From positions 434,001-498,000 of the forward strand of contig NZ_QPLT01000001.1 in NCBI RefSeq assembly GCF_003666015.1: a stretch of 64,000 nucleotides of DNA, read 5' to 3'. The first letter of the stretch is position 1. The number at the start of each line of letters is the position of its first letter. The DNA is from Halorubrum sp. Atlit-26R (GTDB taxonomy: Archaea; Halobacteriota; Halobacteria; Halobacteriales; Haloferacaceae). The notes under the pieces are model-generated. The model did not search any database and was not told the origin of the DNA. It saw nothing but the letters and a program-made list of their open reading frames with translations. Made by a program: the position numbers and the translations under genes. Below are positions 53,896 to 62,600 of the stretch, piece after piece.

Positions 53896-54901
53896 CGATG
53901 GCGACCGCGCCGCCGACGGCGGCGTCCCGGACATCGACCTGACGAGCGAGCGCGACGGCGCCGACCCGTTCGCCGACGACGCCTCGGACGACGGCGGTAC
54001 CGACTCGACCGCCGAGTCCGACTCGGACCCGACCGACGGACCCGGCTCGGACGCGGCGGACGAATCCGACCCGGTGCCCGACGTCTCGCCTCCGGACGAG
54101 ACCGACGACGACGAGGTCGAGCCCGTAGAGCTCCTCGTCCAGCTCGCCGAGGAGGGCGAGATCGAGCCGTGGGATATCGACATCGTCCAGGTGACGGACG
54201 CGTTCTTGGAGAAGCTCGACGAGACGGACCTCCGGACGACCGGGCGGGCGCTGTTCTACGCCAGCGTCCTGCTGCGGATGAAAAGCGACGGCATGCTGGC
54301 GGACGACGACGAGGATGACGAGCCCGAGCCGGAGCCGTGGGAGGTCGCGATGGAGGGCGGCGCGCCCGACCCCGCCGACGGCGACTTCGACCCCGTCGAC
54401 GAGTTGGAGGCGGAGATGGACCGCCGGCTCGACCGCAAGAACACCCGCGGGTCGCCGGAGACGCTCGACGAGCTGGTCCGCGAGTTGCGCGAGGCGGAGC
54501 GCGGCTCGTGGTGGAAGGACTCCCGCGAGTACGACACCTCGGAGTCGCCGCACGGCCACGCCCGCGGCACGCAGACGCTCGACTACCACGCCGGCGACGA
54601 GTTCCGCCAGGACGGGGAGCCGACCGCGGGCGAGGCGACCGACCGCACCCACGACGAGGACATCGAGGAGGTCATCGTGGAGATCGACAACACGCTCCGG
54701 ACGCACTTCGACCGCGGGCGCACGGAGGTGCTGTTCGCCGAGATCGAGACCGCGGGCGGCCGCCCGTTCATGACGTACCTCGCGCTGCTGTTCATGGCCC
54801 ACCGCGGCTCGGTCCGGCTCCAGCAGGACGACCTGTTCGGCGACCTGTGGGTGAAGGACCCGACCGCGATGACCGGCGAGTCGGAAGCGATCGCGGACTG
54901 A
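53888..54901 (+). CDS. scpA: Kleisin ScpA
   Basis: A 337-residue kleisin. An acidic N-terminal lead of about 70 residues precedes the SMC-neck-binding domain (VELLVQLAEEGEIEPWDIDIVQVTDAFLEKL and ALFYASVLLRMKSDGML). The C-terminal winged helix is AGGRPFMTYLALLFMAHRGSVRLQQDDLFGDLWV-like. It overlaps smc by 8 bp, so stoichiometric synthesis is expected. No ScpB gene is in the window, which suggests ScpA works without it or that ScpB is encoded elsewhere. Confidence 0.93.
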   Translation: MTDDGDRAADGGVPDIDLTSERDGADPFADDASDDGGTDSTAESDSDPTDGPGSDAADESDPVPDVSPPDETDDDEVEPVELLVQLAEEGEIEPWDIDIVQVTDAFLEKLDETDLRTTGRALFYASVLLRMKSDGMLADDDEDDEPEPEPWEVAMEGGAPDPADGDFDPVDELEAEMDRRLDRKNTRGSPETLDELVRELREAERGSWWKDSREYDTSESPHGHARGTQTLDYHAGDEFRQDGEPTAGEATDRTHDEDIEEVIVEIDNTLRTHFDRGRTEVLFAEIETAGGRPFMTYLALLFMAHRGSVRLQQDDLFGDLWVKDPTAMTGESEAIAD

Positions 54902-55005
54902 ACCGCCGGCGGCGATCCGAGTCCCCCGTGTTCGGTCCCCCGGACTCCTCTCGAGCGTGATCGCGTTCCGACACGTTCTTGCCGGTATCGCGACACACGT
55001 TGGTA

Positions 55006-56250
55006 GTGATATCGTTCGCGACCGGGAACCCCGCGCTCGCCGCCGTCGTCGCGGCGCTGTGGGTCGCCCTCCTGCTGTACGGCGCCTCGGCGGTCTGGTG
55101 GCTCTTCGAGGCGACGGTGCTCGCTCGCGGCGGCCGGGTCGAGCCCGACGAGGTCGAGTGGGGGTACGACGACGTTCAGGTCCGCATCCTGACGATCGAC
55201 GCCGAGGAGGTCGTACAGGCGACCGTCAACGCGGTCCCGCAGGCGCTCGACGACGTGCGCGTGATCGCGGAGAAGCCGATCGACGTCGAGGGGGCGGACG
55301 TCCACGTGGTCCCCGAGGAGTTCGAGTGCGACGCGACCAACAAGGGCCGCGCCGTCGAGTGGGCGCGTCGCGTGGTACCCTGTGACCGCGAGTACGTCCT
55401 CTACCTCGACGAGGACACGATCATGGCCGGCTTCGAGGGGCTCCCCGACGCCGACGTGGTCCAGTTCACGGAGAAGCCGCTGTACACCGGCTCGCGGGTC
55501 GCGTACCTGAGCGAGATCTTTCGGGTCGGCTACCAGTACGAGCAGTTCGCGTTCCACAAACTTCGCTACCCGCTGTACGCGTGGGGCGGCGGCGTCGCGG
55601 TTCGGCATTCCTTAGAGCAGTCGATCACGTGGGACGTCGCGACCATCACCGAGGACACGAACTTCATCTGGCGGGCCGCGGATCAGCTCGGCGTCTCCTT
55701 CGCCGTCCTCGACGTCCGGTTCCGCAATCAGGCGCCGCCGTCGCTACGCGCGATGGCCAAGCAGCGCCGGCGGTGGATCTCGGGCACGCGCGCCGACGGC
55801 CACCTCCTCCCGCTCAGGTACCGGCCCGTCTACTACACCCGAGTCATCGCGTGGTCGCTCTCGCCGCTGGTCCCGCTCCTCGTCTTCGCGTCGCTGATCT
55901 TCCCCGGTACCGCGCCCGGCATGGAGTGGTACCGTACCGCGTCGCTGGCGCTGTTCGGGATCCTGTTCGTCTATACGCTCGTCGGCGCGGCCGCGTACGA
56001 CAAGCATCCCCTCACATGGCCGCTCTACCTCCTGTTGACGCCGGTCGCCTTCCTCGCGCACTCGGCCGGCGCGCTGTGGGGACTCGTCTCCCCGGTGACG
56101 ACCTTCGAGGTGACGGAGAAGGTGACGCCGGACGCGGTCGAGCGGGTCCACGAGTCGATGGAGTCCGGGGCCCTCTCCGACCACGACGGCTCCGAGCGAC
56201 TGGTCCGGGAGTCCGACGAGGAGTTCACGTTCGACGTGTTCGACGACTAA
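55006..56250 (+). CDS. Membrane glycosyltransferase family 2 (egghead-like)
   Basis: A 414-residue processive-type GT2. One N-terminal helix and three or four C-terminal helices enclose the GT-A domain with VLYLDEDTIM (DxD-like, near residue 133), TEDTNFIWRA and the QxxRW motif in AKQRRRWISG (near residue 253). This resembles the beta-1,4-mannosyltransferase egghead and haloarchaeal relatives. The start is uncertain: GTG at 55006 gives a compact N-terminal helix; TTG codons at 55000 and 54979 are alternatives. It probably makes a lipid-linked or surface glycan. Confidence 0.85.
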   Translation: MISFATGNPALAAVVAALWVALLLYGASAVWWLFEATVLARGGRVEPDEVEWGYDDVQVRILTIDAEEVVQATVNAVPQALDDVRVIAEKPIDVEGADVHVVPEEFECDATNKGRAVEWARRVVPCDREYVLYLDEDTIMAGFEGLPDADVVQFTEKPLYTGSRVAYLSEIFRVGYQYEQFAFHKLRYPLYAWGGGVAVRHSLEQSITWDVATITEDTNFIWRAADQLGVSFAVLDVRFRNQAPPSLRAMAKQRRRWISGTRADGHLLPLRYRPVYYTRVIAWSLSPLVPLLVFASLIFPGTAPGMEWYRTASLALFGILFVYTLVGAAAYDKHPLTWPLYLLLTPVAFLAHSAGALWGLVSPVTTFEVTEKVTPDAVERVHESMESGALSDHDGSERLVRESDEEFTFDVFDD

Positions 56251-56270
56251 TAGGCGGCTGCTCCCGCGGA

Positions 56271-56607
56271 GAGCACTTCCAAAGCCCCAGTCGCTCGGCG
56301 ATACGTCGCTATTTAAAAATCGGCGGCGACCATCCTCAAAGCCCCAGTCGCGAGGCGGGCGCACGCTCGCTGCGCGCTTCACTCGGTCGCTCACTCCGTT
56401 CGCTCTCTCGCTCCAGTGCTTGCGTCGCCTGCGCCCGCCTCGCGACTGCCCCTTTGAGTCCCACCCGACCGCAACCGCACGACACCTCACGCCTCCCCAG
56501 CCTCGCCGCTCACTCCCTCCGGTCGCTCGCGGCGTCCCTCGCGCGTGCGGTTCGCGCCGCGATGCGGCGCTCACCGGCACGCGCCACCGCCTCGTTTATT
56601 TATAAGT
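56271..56607 (+). repeat. Modular hairpin element, copy D (short array)
   Basis: It fills the 349-bp gap between the convergent glycosyltransferase and mtnP genes. Two AAAGCCCCAGTCG cores begin at 56281 and 56338, 57 bp apart. Stem 1 has 19-bp perfect arms at 56345-56363 and 56430-56448; its CAGTCG/CGACTG pair replaces CAGCCG/CGGCTG of copy A, a compensatory change. Stem 2 is short (56504-56509 with 56529-56534). Stem 3 is GCGCCGC/GCGGCGC at 56554-56560 and 56564-56570. The terminal TTTATAAGT box at 56599 contains the mtnP stop codon. Confidence 0.83.
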
Positions 56608-57466
56608 AGTCGCCCAGCAGCGGCTCGACGCGCTCCTGCGTTTCTTCCGGGATCGCCTCCGTCGGCGTGTTGACGGTGCCTTCGAGCCCGGTGTGCGCCT
56701 CGCACTCCAGATCGTCGGGGAGCGTCCGCACGGCCGCCTCGACGGCGGCCTTGATCGCCTTCTGGTTCTTCTCGGCGTTTTCGAGCACCTCTTCGAGCGT
56801 CACCTCGCTGTCCGCCTTCCAGACGTCGTAGTCGGTGACGCCGGCGATCGTCGCGTACGCGATCTCGGCCTCCCGGGCCAGCTTCGCCTCCGGGATCGCG
56901 GTCATGCCGACGAGGTCCCAGCCTTGGCTCTTATAAAACTCCGACTCCGCGCGCGTCGAGTACTGCGGCCCCTCGATGCAGACGTAGGTGCCGCCCTTCA
57001 CGACCTTCGTGTCCTCGGGCGCGGCGGACTCGGCGGCCTCGGTGAGGTGGTCGACGAGCTCCGGGCTGTACGGGTCCGCGAACGGCTGGTGGACGACGAC
57101 GCCGTCGCCGTAGAAGGAGAGGTCGCGGCCCTTCGTCCGGTCGTAGATCTGGTCGGGGACGACGAGCGTCCCGGGCTCAAGCTCCTCCTTCAGGCTCCCG
57201 ACCGCGTTCGACGCGAAGATGTGGGTGACGCCCGCCTTCTTTAACGCGTACATGTTCGCGCGGTACGGCAGGTCGGTCGGCGAGACGCCGTGGTCCGAGC
57301 CGTGTCGCGGGAGGAACGCCACCTCGCGGCCCGTGTCGCCGAACTCGCCGATCGTCACGGCGTCGCTCGGCTCGCCGTACGGCGTGTCGAACTCGACCTC
57401 GCGCACGTCGTTCAGGGGGAGCGCCTCGTAGATGCCGCTGCCGCCGATGAATCCGATGGTTCCCAT
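56600..57466 (-). CDS. mtnP: S-methyl-5'-thioadenosine phosphorylase
   Basis: A 288-residue purine-phosphorylase-family enzyme that splits methylthioadenosine into adenine and methylthioribose-1-phosphate. Motifs are IGFIGGSGIYEALPL, PRHGSDHGVSPTDLPYRANM (phosphate site), EGPQYSTRAESEFY and GMTAIPEAKLAREAEIAYATIAGVTDYD. The ATG at 57466 follows an AT-rich TTATAAG box. The last codon and stop are TTA TAA, inside the terminal box of repeat copy D. Confidence 0.94.
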   Translation of the reverse strand: MGTIGFIGGSGIYEALPLNDVREVEFDTPYGEPSDAVTIGEFGDTGREVAFLPRHGSDHGVSPTDLPYRANMYALKKAGVTHIFASNAVGSLKEELEPGTLVVPDQIYDRTKGRDLSFYGDGVVVHQPFADPYSPELVDHLTEAAESAAPEDTKVVKGGTYVCIEGPQYSTRAESEFYKSQGWDLVGMTAIPEAKLAREAEIAYATIAGVTDYDVWKADSEVTLEEVLENAEKNQKAIKAAVEAAVRTLPDDLECEAHTGLEGTVNTPTEAIPEETQERVEPLLGDYL

Positions 57467-57570
57467 ACCCGGAGTGCGCCCGCTCGCTACTTATAAGGAG
57501 TGAACCCGATCGACGGCGGGTCGAGGTCGACGGCCCGGAGCGCGGTCGACGGCTCGGCGCCCGACGCGGC

Positions 57571-58569
57571 TCACAGCAGCCAGCGCACCGCAGCAAGCGC
57601 GACCGCGCTCACGGCGAGCAGGTGGACGAGGACGGCGCCGACCGGCGCGGCCCCCACCGCGCGCATGTCGTCGACCCGGATCGAGAGCCCGAGGCCGACG
57701 AACGCCAGCGCGAACAGCGCGTCCGAGACGCGGCCGATCGACGCCAGCGCGGCCGGCGAGAGCAGCCCGCTGTTGGCGACCGCCGCCACGACGAGGAAGC
57801 CGAGCAGGAACTTCGGGAACTCCGCCCAGAGGCGTCGGACGCCGGGGTCGGCGGCCGAGCGCGCCGTGTACGCCAGCGAGTACGCGACCGCGACGCCGCC
57901 CAGAAGCGAGTTACGCGCCAGCTTCGTCACGGTCGCCCACTGGCCCGCCTCGGGCGAGTAGGCGAACCCCGCGGCCGCGACGGGGCCGGTCGAGAACATG
58001 CTTACGCCCGCCCAGACGCCGAACTGCCGGCTCGTCAGGCCGAGCCACTCGCCCGCCAGCGGGAACGCGACGAGCGTCGCGGCGTCGAACAGCAGGATCG
58101 TCGCGGCCGCGAAGGTGATCGCGGCCCCGCGCGAGTCGAGCACCCTCCCGATCGCGACGACCGCGGAGACGCCGCAGATGCTCGCGCCCGCGGCCAGCAG
58201 CGAGGAGGTCGGCGACCCGATCCGGAAGAGGCCGCGCGCGACGACCTCCGCGAACAGGAGCCCGCCGGCGACGACCGCCACCACGAGGCCGAGGACGGTC
58301 GGGCCGGCGGTCAGGAACTCCTCGACCGCGACCGCCGCGCCGAGCAGGACGATCCCGGTCTCCAAGAACAGCTTGTCGACGCCGACGCCGGGCTCCGCGA
58401 TCTCGGGAATCCCGACGGTGTTCCCGATTCCGACGCCGATCGCGACGGCGACGACGAGCGGCTGGAGGCCCGGGACCGCGCCCGCGACGAGCGTCGCCGC
58501 GACCGCGCCGCCCGCGAGCAGCGCGAGGCCGGGTAGGTGCGCCCGGACCGCCTCGACGACCCCCGTCAC
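57571..58569 (-). CDS. YeiH/UPF0324-family membrane transporter
   Basis: A 332-residue protein with about ten helices. Family motifs are LQPLVVAVAIGVGIGNTVG, GIVLLGAAV, GASICGVSAVVAIGRVL and RVSDALFALAFVGLGLSI. The family is annotated as putative sulfate/sulfite exporters; the real substrate is uncertain. It starts at a GTG overlapping the upstream small gene's TGA by 4 bp (GTGA). Confidence 0.88.
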   Translation of the reverse strand: MTGVVEAVRAHLPGLALLAGGAVAATLVAGAVPGLQPLVVAVAIGVGIGNTVGIPEIAEPGVGVDKLFLETGIVLLGAAVAVEEFLTAGPTVLGLVVAVVAGGLLFAEVVARGLFRIGSPTSSLLAAGASICGVSAVVAIGRVLDSRGAAITFAAATILLFDAATLVAFPLAGEWLGLTSRQFGVWAGVSMFSTGPVAAAGFAYSPEAGQWATVTKLARNSLLGGVAVAYSLAYTARSAADPGVRRLWAEFPKFLLGFLVVAAVANSGLLSPAALASIGRVSDALFALAFVGLGLSIRVDDMRAVGAAPVGAVLVHLLAVSAVALAAVRWLL

Positions 58570-58757
58570 AGCGCCTGTCCGACGAGGTGCGCGGCGACGA
58601 TCCCGAGCCCCAGCGCGAGCGCCTGCCAGCCGCGGTCGAGCGCGGTCCAGCGGTCGACGAGCGAGGGGCCGGCCACGTCGGGAGCGTCCGACTGCGGGTC
58701 CGTCCCGTCCCCGGCGTCCGGCCGCGCGTCCGCGCCGTCGGCGGCGTCCGATACCAT
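58566..58757 (-). CDS. Small single-TM protein coupled to the YeiH-type transporter
   Basis: A 63-residue protein. The N-terminal 35 residues are an acidic, disordered stretch and the C terminus has an RWTALDRGWQALALGLGIVA amphipathic/membrane helix ending LVGQAL. The ATG is at 58757 with a box (CATTTATACGG, plus strand near 58778) upstream. The stop overlaps the transporter's GTG, so translation is coupled. It may be an accessory subunit; this is inferred from position only. Confidence 0.6.
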   Translation of the reverse strand: MVSDAADGADARPDAGDGTDPQSDAPDVAGPSLVDRWTALDRGWQALALGLGIVAAHLVGQAL

Positions 58758-58884
58758 ACGCGTGCCTCGCCGCGCTCGCATTTATACGGTGTGACTCGGA
58801 GCGTTCTCGGCTGTCGGGGGAGCGCACGGCGGCCGGTGACGACCGAAAGAGGCAGGACGCGGGAGGGTGTGGTGCCCACAATCG

Positions 58885-60309
58885 ATGTCCACCACCCAGA
58901 TCAAAGACGCCGTCCACGGCTACATCGAGCTGCCGGACGCGCTCGTCGAGGGCGTCGTCGACACGCGGCCGTTCCAGCGGCTGCGGTACGTCCGCCAGCT
59001 CTCGGCGACGCACCTCGTGTACCCGGGCGCGAACCACACCCGGTTCGAGCACTCGCTCGGCGTCTACCACCTCGGGCGGACCGTCTTCGAGAGCCTCCGT
59101 CAGCAGTCGTACTTCACGCGGGACGCCGCGGTCGACGAGCTCGAGGAGATCCAGCGCACGCTGGCGTGCGCCTGCCTGCTCCACGACGTGGGACATCCGC
59201 CCTTCTCGCACCTCTCCGAGGGGTTCCTCGACGAGGGGGTCCTCCGTGAGCGCGTCGCGGAGACCGGGCTGGTCGACGCCTTCGATCGGGCCGGCGTCGG
59301 CGGCGCACCGCTCCGCTCGGCGAACCCGCACGAGCTGCTCGGCTGCGTGATCATCGTCGAGGAGTACGGCGACGCCCTCCGCGATTTCGACGTGGACCCC
59401 TTCGAGGTGTGCGCGTACGTGCTCGGCTACAGCCTCGCGTACGAGCGCGGCGAGCCGTGGCAGTACGGGGTCGGCGCCCAGCTGCTCCACTCCCCCATCG
59501 ACGTGGACCGGCTGGACTACATCACCCGGGACAACGAGATGACCGGCGCGGGCGTGTTGAGCTTCGACGTCGAGCGCATGGTCGACGCGTACACCGCCCA
59601 CCCCGAGGCGGGCCTGGCGCTCTCGGAGAAGGCGCTCTCGACAATCGGCAACTACCTCGAGGGACGGATCGCGCTGTACATGTGGGTCACCCAGCACCAC
59701 AAGTCGGTGTACGCGAACCGGCTCCTCCAGGCGCTCTTGGGCGAGTACGAGCGGGAGACCGGAGAGAGCCCCGTCACGGTCGACGGCATCTTGGACCGCG
59801 AGCTCGACGACAACGCGGTGCTCGAACGGCTCCGGGTCGCCGCCTGCGAGCACCCCGACTCGACGCTCGCCTCGATGTACGACCGCTTCCGCGGGCGGCG
59901 CTTCCCCGCCACCTGCTGGAAACACCGGATCGCGCTCGCCGACCGGGTCGGCGGCGACCTCGGCGACGACCTGCCCGTGGACGGCGACCCCCTCGACGCG
60001 TTCACCGCGTGGCTCACCGCCGGCGACGACCGCTTGGAGCGACTCCTCGCGGACGCCCTCGACGTGCCGGTCCACGAGGTGTGGATCGACCGCTCGTACG
60101 TCCCCGCCTACGACCCCGACGAGTTAGAGGACATCCCCATCGCGTACGGCGGCACGACGCGGTCGGTCGCCGACTGGGGGCTGTACGGCGACCGCGCGTT
60201 CGACGTGCCGATCCCGTTCGTCTTCGTCCCCGACGGAATGAAGCGGCGGGCGATCCGCGTGCTCCGGGAGGCGTTCGAGCGAGAGGTCACGGAGGAAGCG
60301 CGCGCGTAA
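58885..60309 (+). CDS. dGTPase-like HD phosphohydrolase
   Basis: A 474-residue protein of the dGTPase/SAMHD1 family. The HD metal motif is split between HTRFEHSLGVYHL and CACLLHDVGHPPFSHL, followed by SPIDVDRLDYITRDN supplying the distal Asp. It probably hydrolyses dNTPs to deoxynucleosides and triphosphate in the cytoplasm. The ATG at 58885 is preferred over 58867 because the protein start MSTTQIKDAVHGYIEL matches the family. Confidence 0.87.
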   Translation: MSTTQIKDAVHGYIELPDALVEGVVDTRPFQRLRYVRQLSATHLVYPGANHTRFEHSLGVYHLGRTVFESLRQQSYFTRDAAVDELEEIQRTLACACLLHDVGHPPFSHLSEGFLDEGVLRERVAETGLVDAFDRAGVGGAPLRSANPHELLGCVIIVEEYGDALRDFDVDPFEVCAYVLGYSLAYERGEPWQYGVGAQLLHSPIDVDRLDYITRDNEMTGAGVLSFDVERMVDAYTAHPEAGLALSEKALSTIGNYLEGRIALYMWVTQHHKSVYANRLLQALLGEYERETGESPVTVDGILDRELDDNAVLERLRVAACEHPDSTLASMYDRFRGRRFPATCWKHRIALADRVGGDLGDDLPVDGDPLDAFTAWLTAGDDRLERLLADALDVPVHEVWIDRSYVPAYDPDELEDIPIAYGGTTRSVADWGLYGDRAFDVPIPFVFVPDGMKRRAIRVLREAFEREVTEEARA

Positions 60310-60357
60310 GTCGGCGTTAGCCGAATCGGTAGAAGAGCGGATCGGGTGTCGGCCGGA

Positions 60358-61761
60358 TCAGTCGTCGGCCTCGGCGGGCACGGGGTCGTCGGCTTCGGCG
60401 TCGGCCGACTCGGCCTCGGCCGCTTCGTCGGCCCGCGGGAAGTTCTCGATGGTCGCGTCGCGGAAGGCGGCCTCGTCGAACTCGTAGTCGTCCTCGAAGA
60501 AGTCGAGGACGGTCCCGACGTCCGTCATCGCGTTCTTCAGCGCGGTCGAGGCGCCCGGCGAGGGCGTGATGTTGAACAGGATACCGTCCTCGACGATCTT
60601 CGCCTCGCCCATGTCCAGCTCCTTGTTCTCGGTGTCGACGATCTGGGGGCGAACGCCGCCGTACCCCTTCGCGCGGTCGATGTCGTCGACGTCGACGCTC
60701 GGCACGACCTTCTGGACGTTCGGCAGGAACGCGCGCTTCCCGACCGCGGGGAGGTCGTACACGAGGTTGCGCACGACGTACGGGAAGAGGATCTTGTCCG
60801 AGAGGATGTTGACGTAGCTCAGCACGGAGTCCGGGTTGAAGCCGAACACGTCGGCGAAGTCGCTCACCGTCGAGAGGTGGCCGCGCTCCAGCGCGGGCAC
60901 GAGCTTCGCCGTCGGGCCGAACCGGGTGATCCCGTCGTCGTGGACGTCGGCGTCGCCGTGGACCGCCGCGAACGGGAGCTTCTTCATCTGGAGCGTGTAC
61001 ACCTTCCCGTTCAGCAGGTCGTCGGCGAGGAAGAAGCTCCCCGCGACCGGCAGCAGCGACATCCCCTCGCCGTACCCCATCTCCTTGGCGAACTGGAGGC
61101 TGTGAGAGCCCGCCGCGACGACGACAGCCTCCGCGTCGAACGCGCCGTCGTCGGTGTCGATCGTGAACCCGTCGCGCCGGTCGTCGACGTTCGTCACGGT
61201 CGTCCCGAGGTGGACGGAGACGCCCTCCTCCTCGCGGGCGGCGTCGACGAACGACTCCGCGACCGCGCCGTAGTCGACCACGTAGCCGTCCGGCGTCTGG
61301 AGCGCCTTCAGCTCCGTGCCGGGGTCGCGCCCCTCGACGACCTTCGGCTCCAGCTCCGCGATCTCCTCGCGGCCGATCTCGCGCAGCTTCGGGAACAGGT
61401 CGCCGAACCCCTCGTCGCGGTAGCGCTCCTCCAGCTTGGCGACCTCCTCGTCGCCGACCCCGAGGACCATCTTGCTCCGCTTGCTGTGCATCTCTCGGTC
61501 GGGGTCCTCCCCTTCGAGGTAGCCCGCGAGCAGCTCTGCGCCCTCCTTGACCTCCTCGGCCTTTTCGAGGGTGTAGTTCGTCTCGATGTCCCCGAAGTGG
61601 AGCGTCTGGGAGTTGTTCGTCCGGTGGGAGTTGATCGCCGCGATCTCCCGTTCCTTCTCGATCAGCGTGACGTCGTCGACGTCGGTGAACTTCGCGACCG
61701 TGTACAGAAGCGACGCCCCGCTTATCCCCCCGCCGACGATTACGAGATCGGTGTCAGACAT
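60358..61761 (-). CDS. mqo: Malate:quinone oxidoreductase-type FAD enzyme
   Basis: A 467-residue flavoprotein. The FAD-binding start is DLVIVGGGISGASLLYTVAKF, with HRTNNSQTLHFGDIETNYT near the active site and NITPSPGASTALKNA at the C-terminal FAD-binding end. MQO oxidises malate to oxaloacetate at the membrane, passing electrons to the quinone pool, in place of a soluble malate dehydrogenase. Close relatives include other 2-hydroxyacid oxidases such as LhgO. The start is the ATG at 61761; the frame is open upstream without family homology. Confidence 0.88.
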   Translation of the reverse strand: MSDTDLVIVGGGISGASLLYTVAKFTDVDDVTLIEKEREIAAINSHRTNNSQTLHFGDIETNYTLEKAEEVKEGAELLAGYLEGEDPDREMHSKRSKMVLGVGDEEVAKLEERYRDEGFGDLFPKLREIGREEIAELEPKVVEGRDPGTELKALQTPDGYVVDYGAVAESFVDAAREEEGVSVHLGTTVTNVDDRRDGFTIDTDDGAFDAEAVVVAAGSHSLQFAKEMGYGEGMSLLPVAGSFFLADDLLNGKVYTLQMKKLPFAAVHGDADVHDDGITRFGPTAKLVPALERGHLSTVSDFADVFGFNPDSVLSYVNILSDKILFPYVVRNLVYDLPAVGKRAFLPNVQKVVPSVDVDDIDRAKGYGGVRPQIVDTENKELDMGEAKIVEDGILFNITPSPGASTALKNAMTDVGTVLDFFEDDYEFDEAAFRDATIENFPRADEAAEAESADAEADDPVPAEADD

Positions 61762-61865
61762 GCGTGGTGAAAGCTCACCCGGTGAGACGACCTCCCCCGT
61801 TAACCCTCTTACCATCCTCGCGCGAAATCGAGGGGTAGAGAGCCTACGAACGTCGATTATGGTTA

Positions 61866-61877
61866 CGACGATCGTCG
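61866..61877. promoter_or_regulatory. 12-bp perfect palindrome upstream of mqo
   Basis: CGACGATCGTCG lies in the 152-bp intergenic region between mqo (starts 61761, leftward) and the HD hydrolase gene (ends 61914). It is about 105 bp upstream of mqo and could be an operator, but such GC-rich palindromes arise by chance fairly often at this composition. Confidence 0.3.
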
Positions 61878-61913
61878 AATCCTCGTCGACGCAGCGGTTC
61901 GGGTGGTTCCGGT

Positions 61914-62588
61914 CTACTCGTCCCGCGCGGCCCGGTACCGCCCGCGGACTGCCGCGAACAGCGCGCGTCCGGTCTCGGTCCGGAGCCGGGGCTCGGTCGT
62001 CGCGAAGAACTCGTCGAGGTCGTCGTACTCGCGGAACGCGTCGGGCTCGCCCCGCTCCGGGTCGTACCGGTCGTCCCGCTCGTACATCACGGCCTGGAGA
62101 CAGGTGTCGAGCAGGTCGCACTCCTTGACGAGGACCGCCTCCGGCGAGTCGCGGGCCTCGTACGCCTCCCACGCGTCCCGGACGCGCTCCGGGAGCGGGC
62201 CGGCGAGGTCCGCCATCGCCTCGCGCTCGGCGGCGACCTTCGCCTCGCGGTCGACCGCGTCGGCGGTCGAGTCGGCACGGGTCGCCACGTCCCCCGTCTC
62301 GGCCTCCGCCGCGTCGTGGACGACGGCGAGCCGGAGCGCGCGGTCGAGGTCGACCCCCGAGAGCTCCTCGCGGAACCGCTCGCCGAGCGCCAATACGAGG
62401 TACGCGACCCCCCACGAGTGGGCGGCGACGGATTCGGGGTCGTCGACCCCGCGGAGCTGCCAGCCGGTGCGCCGCTCGTCTTTGAGATCGTAAGCGGCGA
62501 GGACGGCGTCGAGCGCCGCGTCACGGTCGGCGTCGTCGTCCGCGTCGCGGTCGTCGTCACCGGCGTCGTCGTCCGATTCTCCGGCCAT
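61914..62588 (-). CDS. HDDC2/YfbR-like HD nucleotidase
   Basis: A 224-residue HD-domain hydrolase. After an Asp-rich N terminus of 20 residues, the metal motif is spread over ESVAAHSWGVAYL and LAVVHDAAEAETGD, with a distal EAVLVKECDLLDT. HDDC2/YfbR enzymes dephosphorylate deoxynucleoside monophosphates. It is 12 bp downstream of the phosphoribosyltransferase gene, consistent with a nucleotide-salvage operon. Confidence 0.85.
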   Translation of the reverse strand: MAGESDDDAGDDDRDADDDADRDAALDAVLAAYDLKDERRTGWQLRGVDDPESVAAHSWGVAYLVLALGERFREELSGVDLDRALRLAVVHDAAEAETGDVATRADSTADAVDREAKVAAEREAMADLAGPLPERVRDAWEAYEARDSPEAVLVKECDLLDTCLQAVMYERDDRYDPERGEPDAFREYDDLDEFFATTEPRLRTETGRALFAAVRGRYRAARDE

Positions 62589-62600
62589 CGCTCCGGTCCG

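Noticed and set aside
54583..55608. Long minus-strand frames opposite scpA, smc and pst genes
   Set aside because: GC-rich haloarchaeal codon use leaves antisense frames open. These have skewed Arg/Ser/Val composition and no family features, while the plus-strand genes are unambiguous.
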